Assembly: GCA_036009105.1 (NCBI GenBank)
Contig: DASYMJ010000057.1
Location: forward strand, 1-21,548
From: JAFAVZ01 sp036009105
Lineage (GTDB): Bacteria; Acidobacteriota; Thermoanaerobaculia; Gp7-AA8
DNA: 21,548 nt
Direction of reading: 5' to 3'
Numbering within the stretch: the stretch's first letter is position 1; each line of letters begins with the position of its first letter. Under the pieces are notes generated by a model. It searched no databases. It saw only the letters and a program-made list of their open reading frames with translations, and had not been told where the DNA came from. Below, in pieces: positions 21,296-21,548 of this stretch. The translations under genes were made by a program, and so were the position numbers.

Positions 21296-21548
21296 AGGTG
21301 ATCAGCCCCTGGGGCCTTCGCCGCTGCACAGCCTGCGTCCGCCGCCTCGCCCCGAGCTTGTCGAACAACCACCCGGCGGGTCTTCACCGCGTTCTCGCTC
21401 ACGAAGAACCGTTCGCCGATTTCACGGGTGCTGAGCCCCGCCGCCACCGTCTCGAGACTCTCAAGCTCCCGCGGGGGATCCCCCGTTGCGCAACGCGTTT
21501 CGTTTCGCTGAAAGGCCCCCAACCGCACCAATACCGGCACTTTCCGAA
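21294..21548 (-). pseudogene. LuxR/MalT-type HTH regulator, C-terminal end, frameshifted and cut by the window edge
   Basis: The frame open from the right edge encodes the start of a LuxR-type DNA-binding domain. It reads PPRELESLETVAAGL, then STREIGERFFVSENAVKT, which covers the scaffold and recognition helices. Directly after KT the expected ending appears in another frame as LFDKLGARRRTQAVQRRRPQ followed by GLIT and a stop (21294-21296). A one-base insertion or two-base deletion near 21365-21380 explains this. In the unshifted frame translation continues with unrelated residues to a stop at 21286. The recognition helix is intact but the last helix is lost, so DNA binding or dimerisation is probably impaired. 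A sequencing error is the alternative. The N-terminal part is outside the window. Confidence 0.7.

Overview
The window is GC-rich (roughly two-thirds G+C by eye) and compactly coded. It looks like a soil-type Acidobacteriota genome. The reasons are a long two-half MacB/FtsX-type permease of the kind abundant in that phylum, dispersed short AAC-rich repeats, a DUF4199 protein and a very large NRPS. Myxococcota is the main alternative. No 16S gene or other phylogenetic marker is present, so the assignment is inference.

Layout. Five genes on the minus strand run in one direction and form the core of the window. From upstream to downstream they are a 4930-residue nonribosomal peptide synthetase (19831 to 5039), a SyrP-like TauD-family Fe(II)/2-oxoglutarate dioxygenase (5032 to 4055), and a tripartite-type exporter. 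The exporter consists of a MacA/HlyD-like membrane fusion protein (3965 to 2655), a MacB/LolD-type ATPase (2642 to 1932) and a two-half FtsX/MacB permease (1928 running off the left edge). Spacings are 6, 89, 12 and 3 bases. The ribosome binding sites of the dioxygenase and the ATPase overlap the stop codon of the preceding gene, so this reads as one operon. The only sizeable internal gap (3966-4054) holds a repeat-derived hairpin.

The synthetase reads TubC-type docking domain - C - A - T / C - A - T / C - A - T - E / C(DCL-like) - A - T / TE. All four carrier serines, the C and E active-site histidines and the TE triad are present. From pocket residues read by eye, module 1 is Asp/Asn-like (D-I-P-R-V-G-H-V-G-K), module 2 lacks the amino-anchoring Asp235 and is unassigned, module 3 is Ser (D-V-W-H-I-S-L-V-D-K) converted to D-Ser, and module 4 is unassigned (D-A-E-L-L-G-Q-V-T-K). 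The working model is a tetrapeptide Asp or beta-hydroxy-Asp / unknown / D-Ser / unknown, released by the thioesterase and pumped out by the MacAB-like exporter. The docking domain implies either a missing upstream partner or an acylated start.

Right flank. A 270-base divergent region (19832-20101) holds an AT-rich pocket, a G-quadruplex motif and a nested hairpin. Beyond it come a VOC-fold protein (+), a DUF4199 membrane protein (-) and the frameshifted end of a LuxR-type regulator (-) cut by the right edge. No tRNA, rRNA, CRISPR array, transposase, MbtH, PPTase, TonB receptor or outer-membrane channel was seen. No stretch longer than 300 bases lacks a gene.
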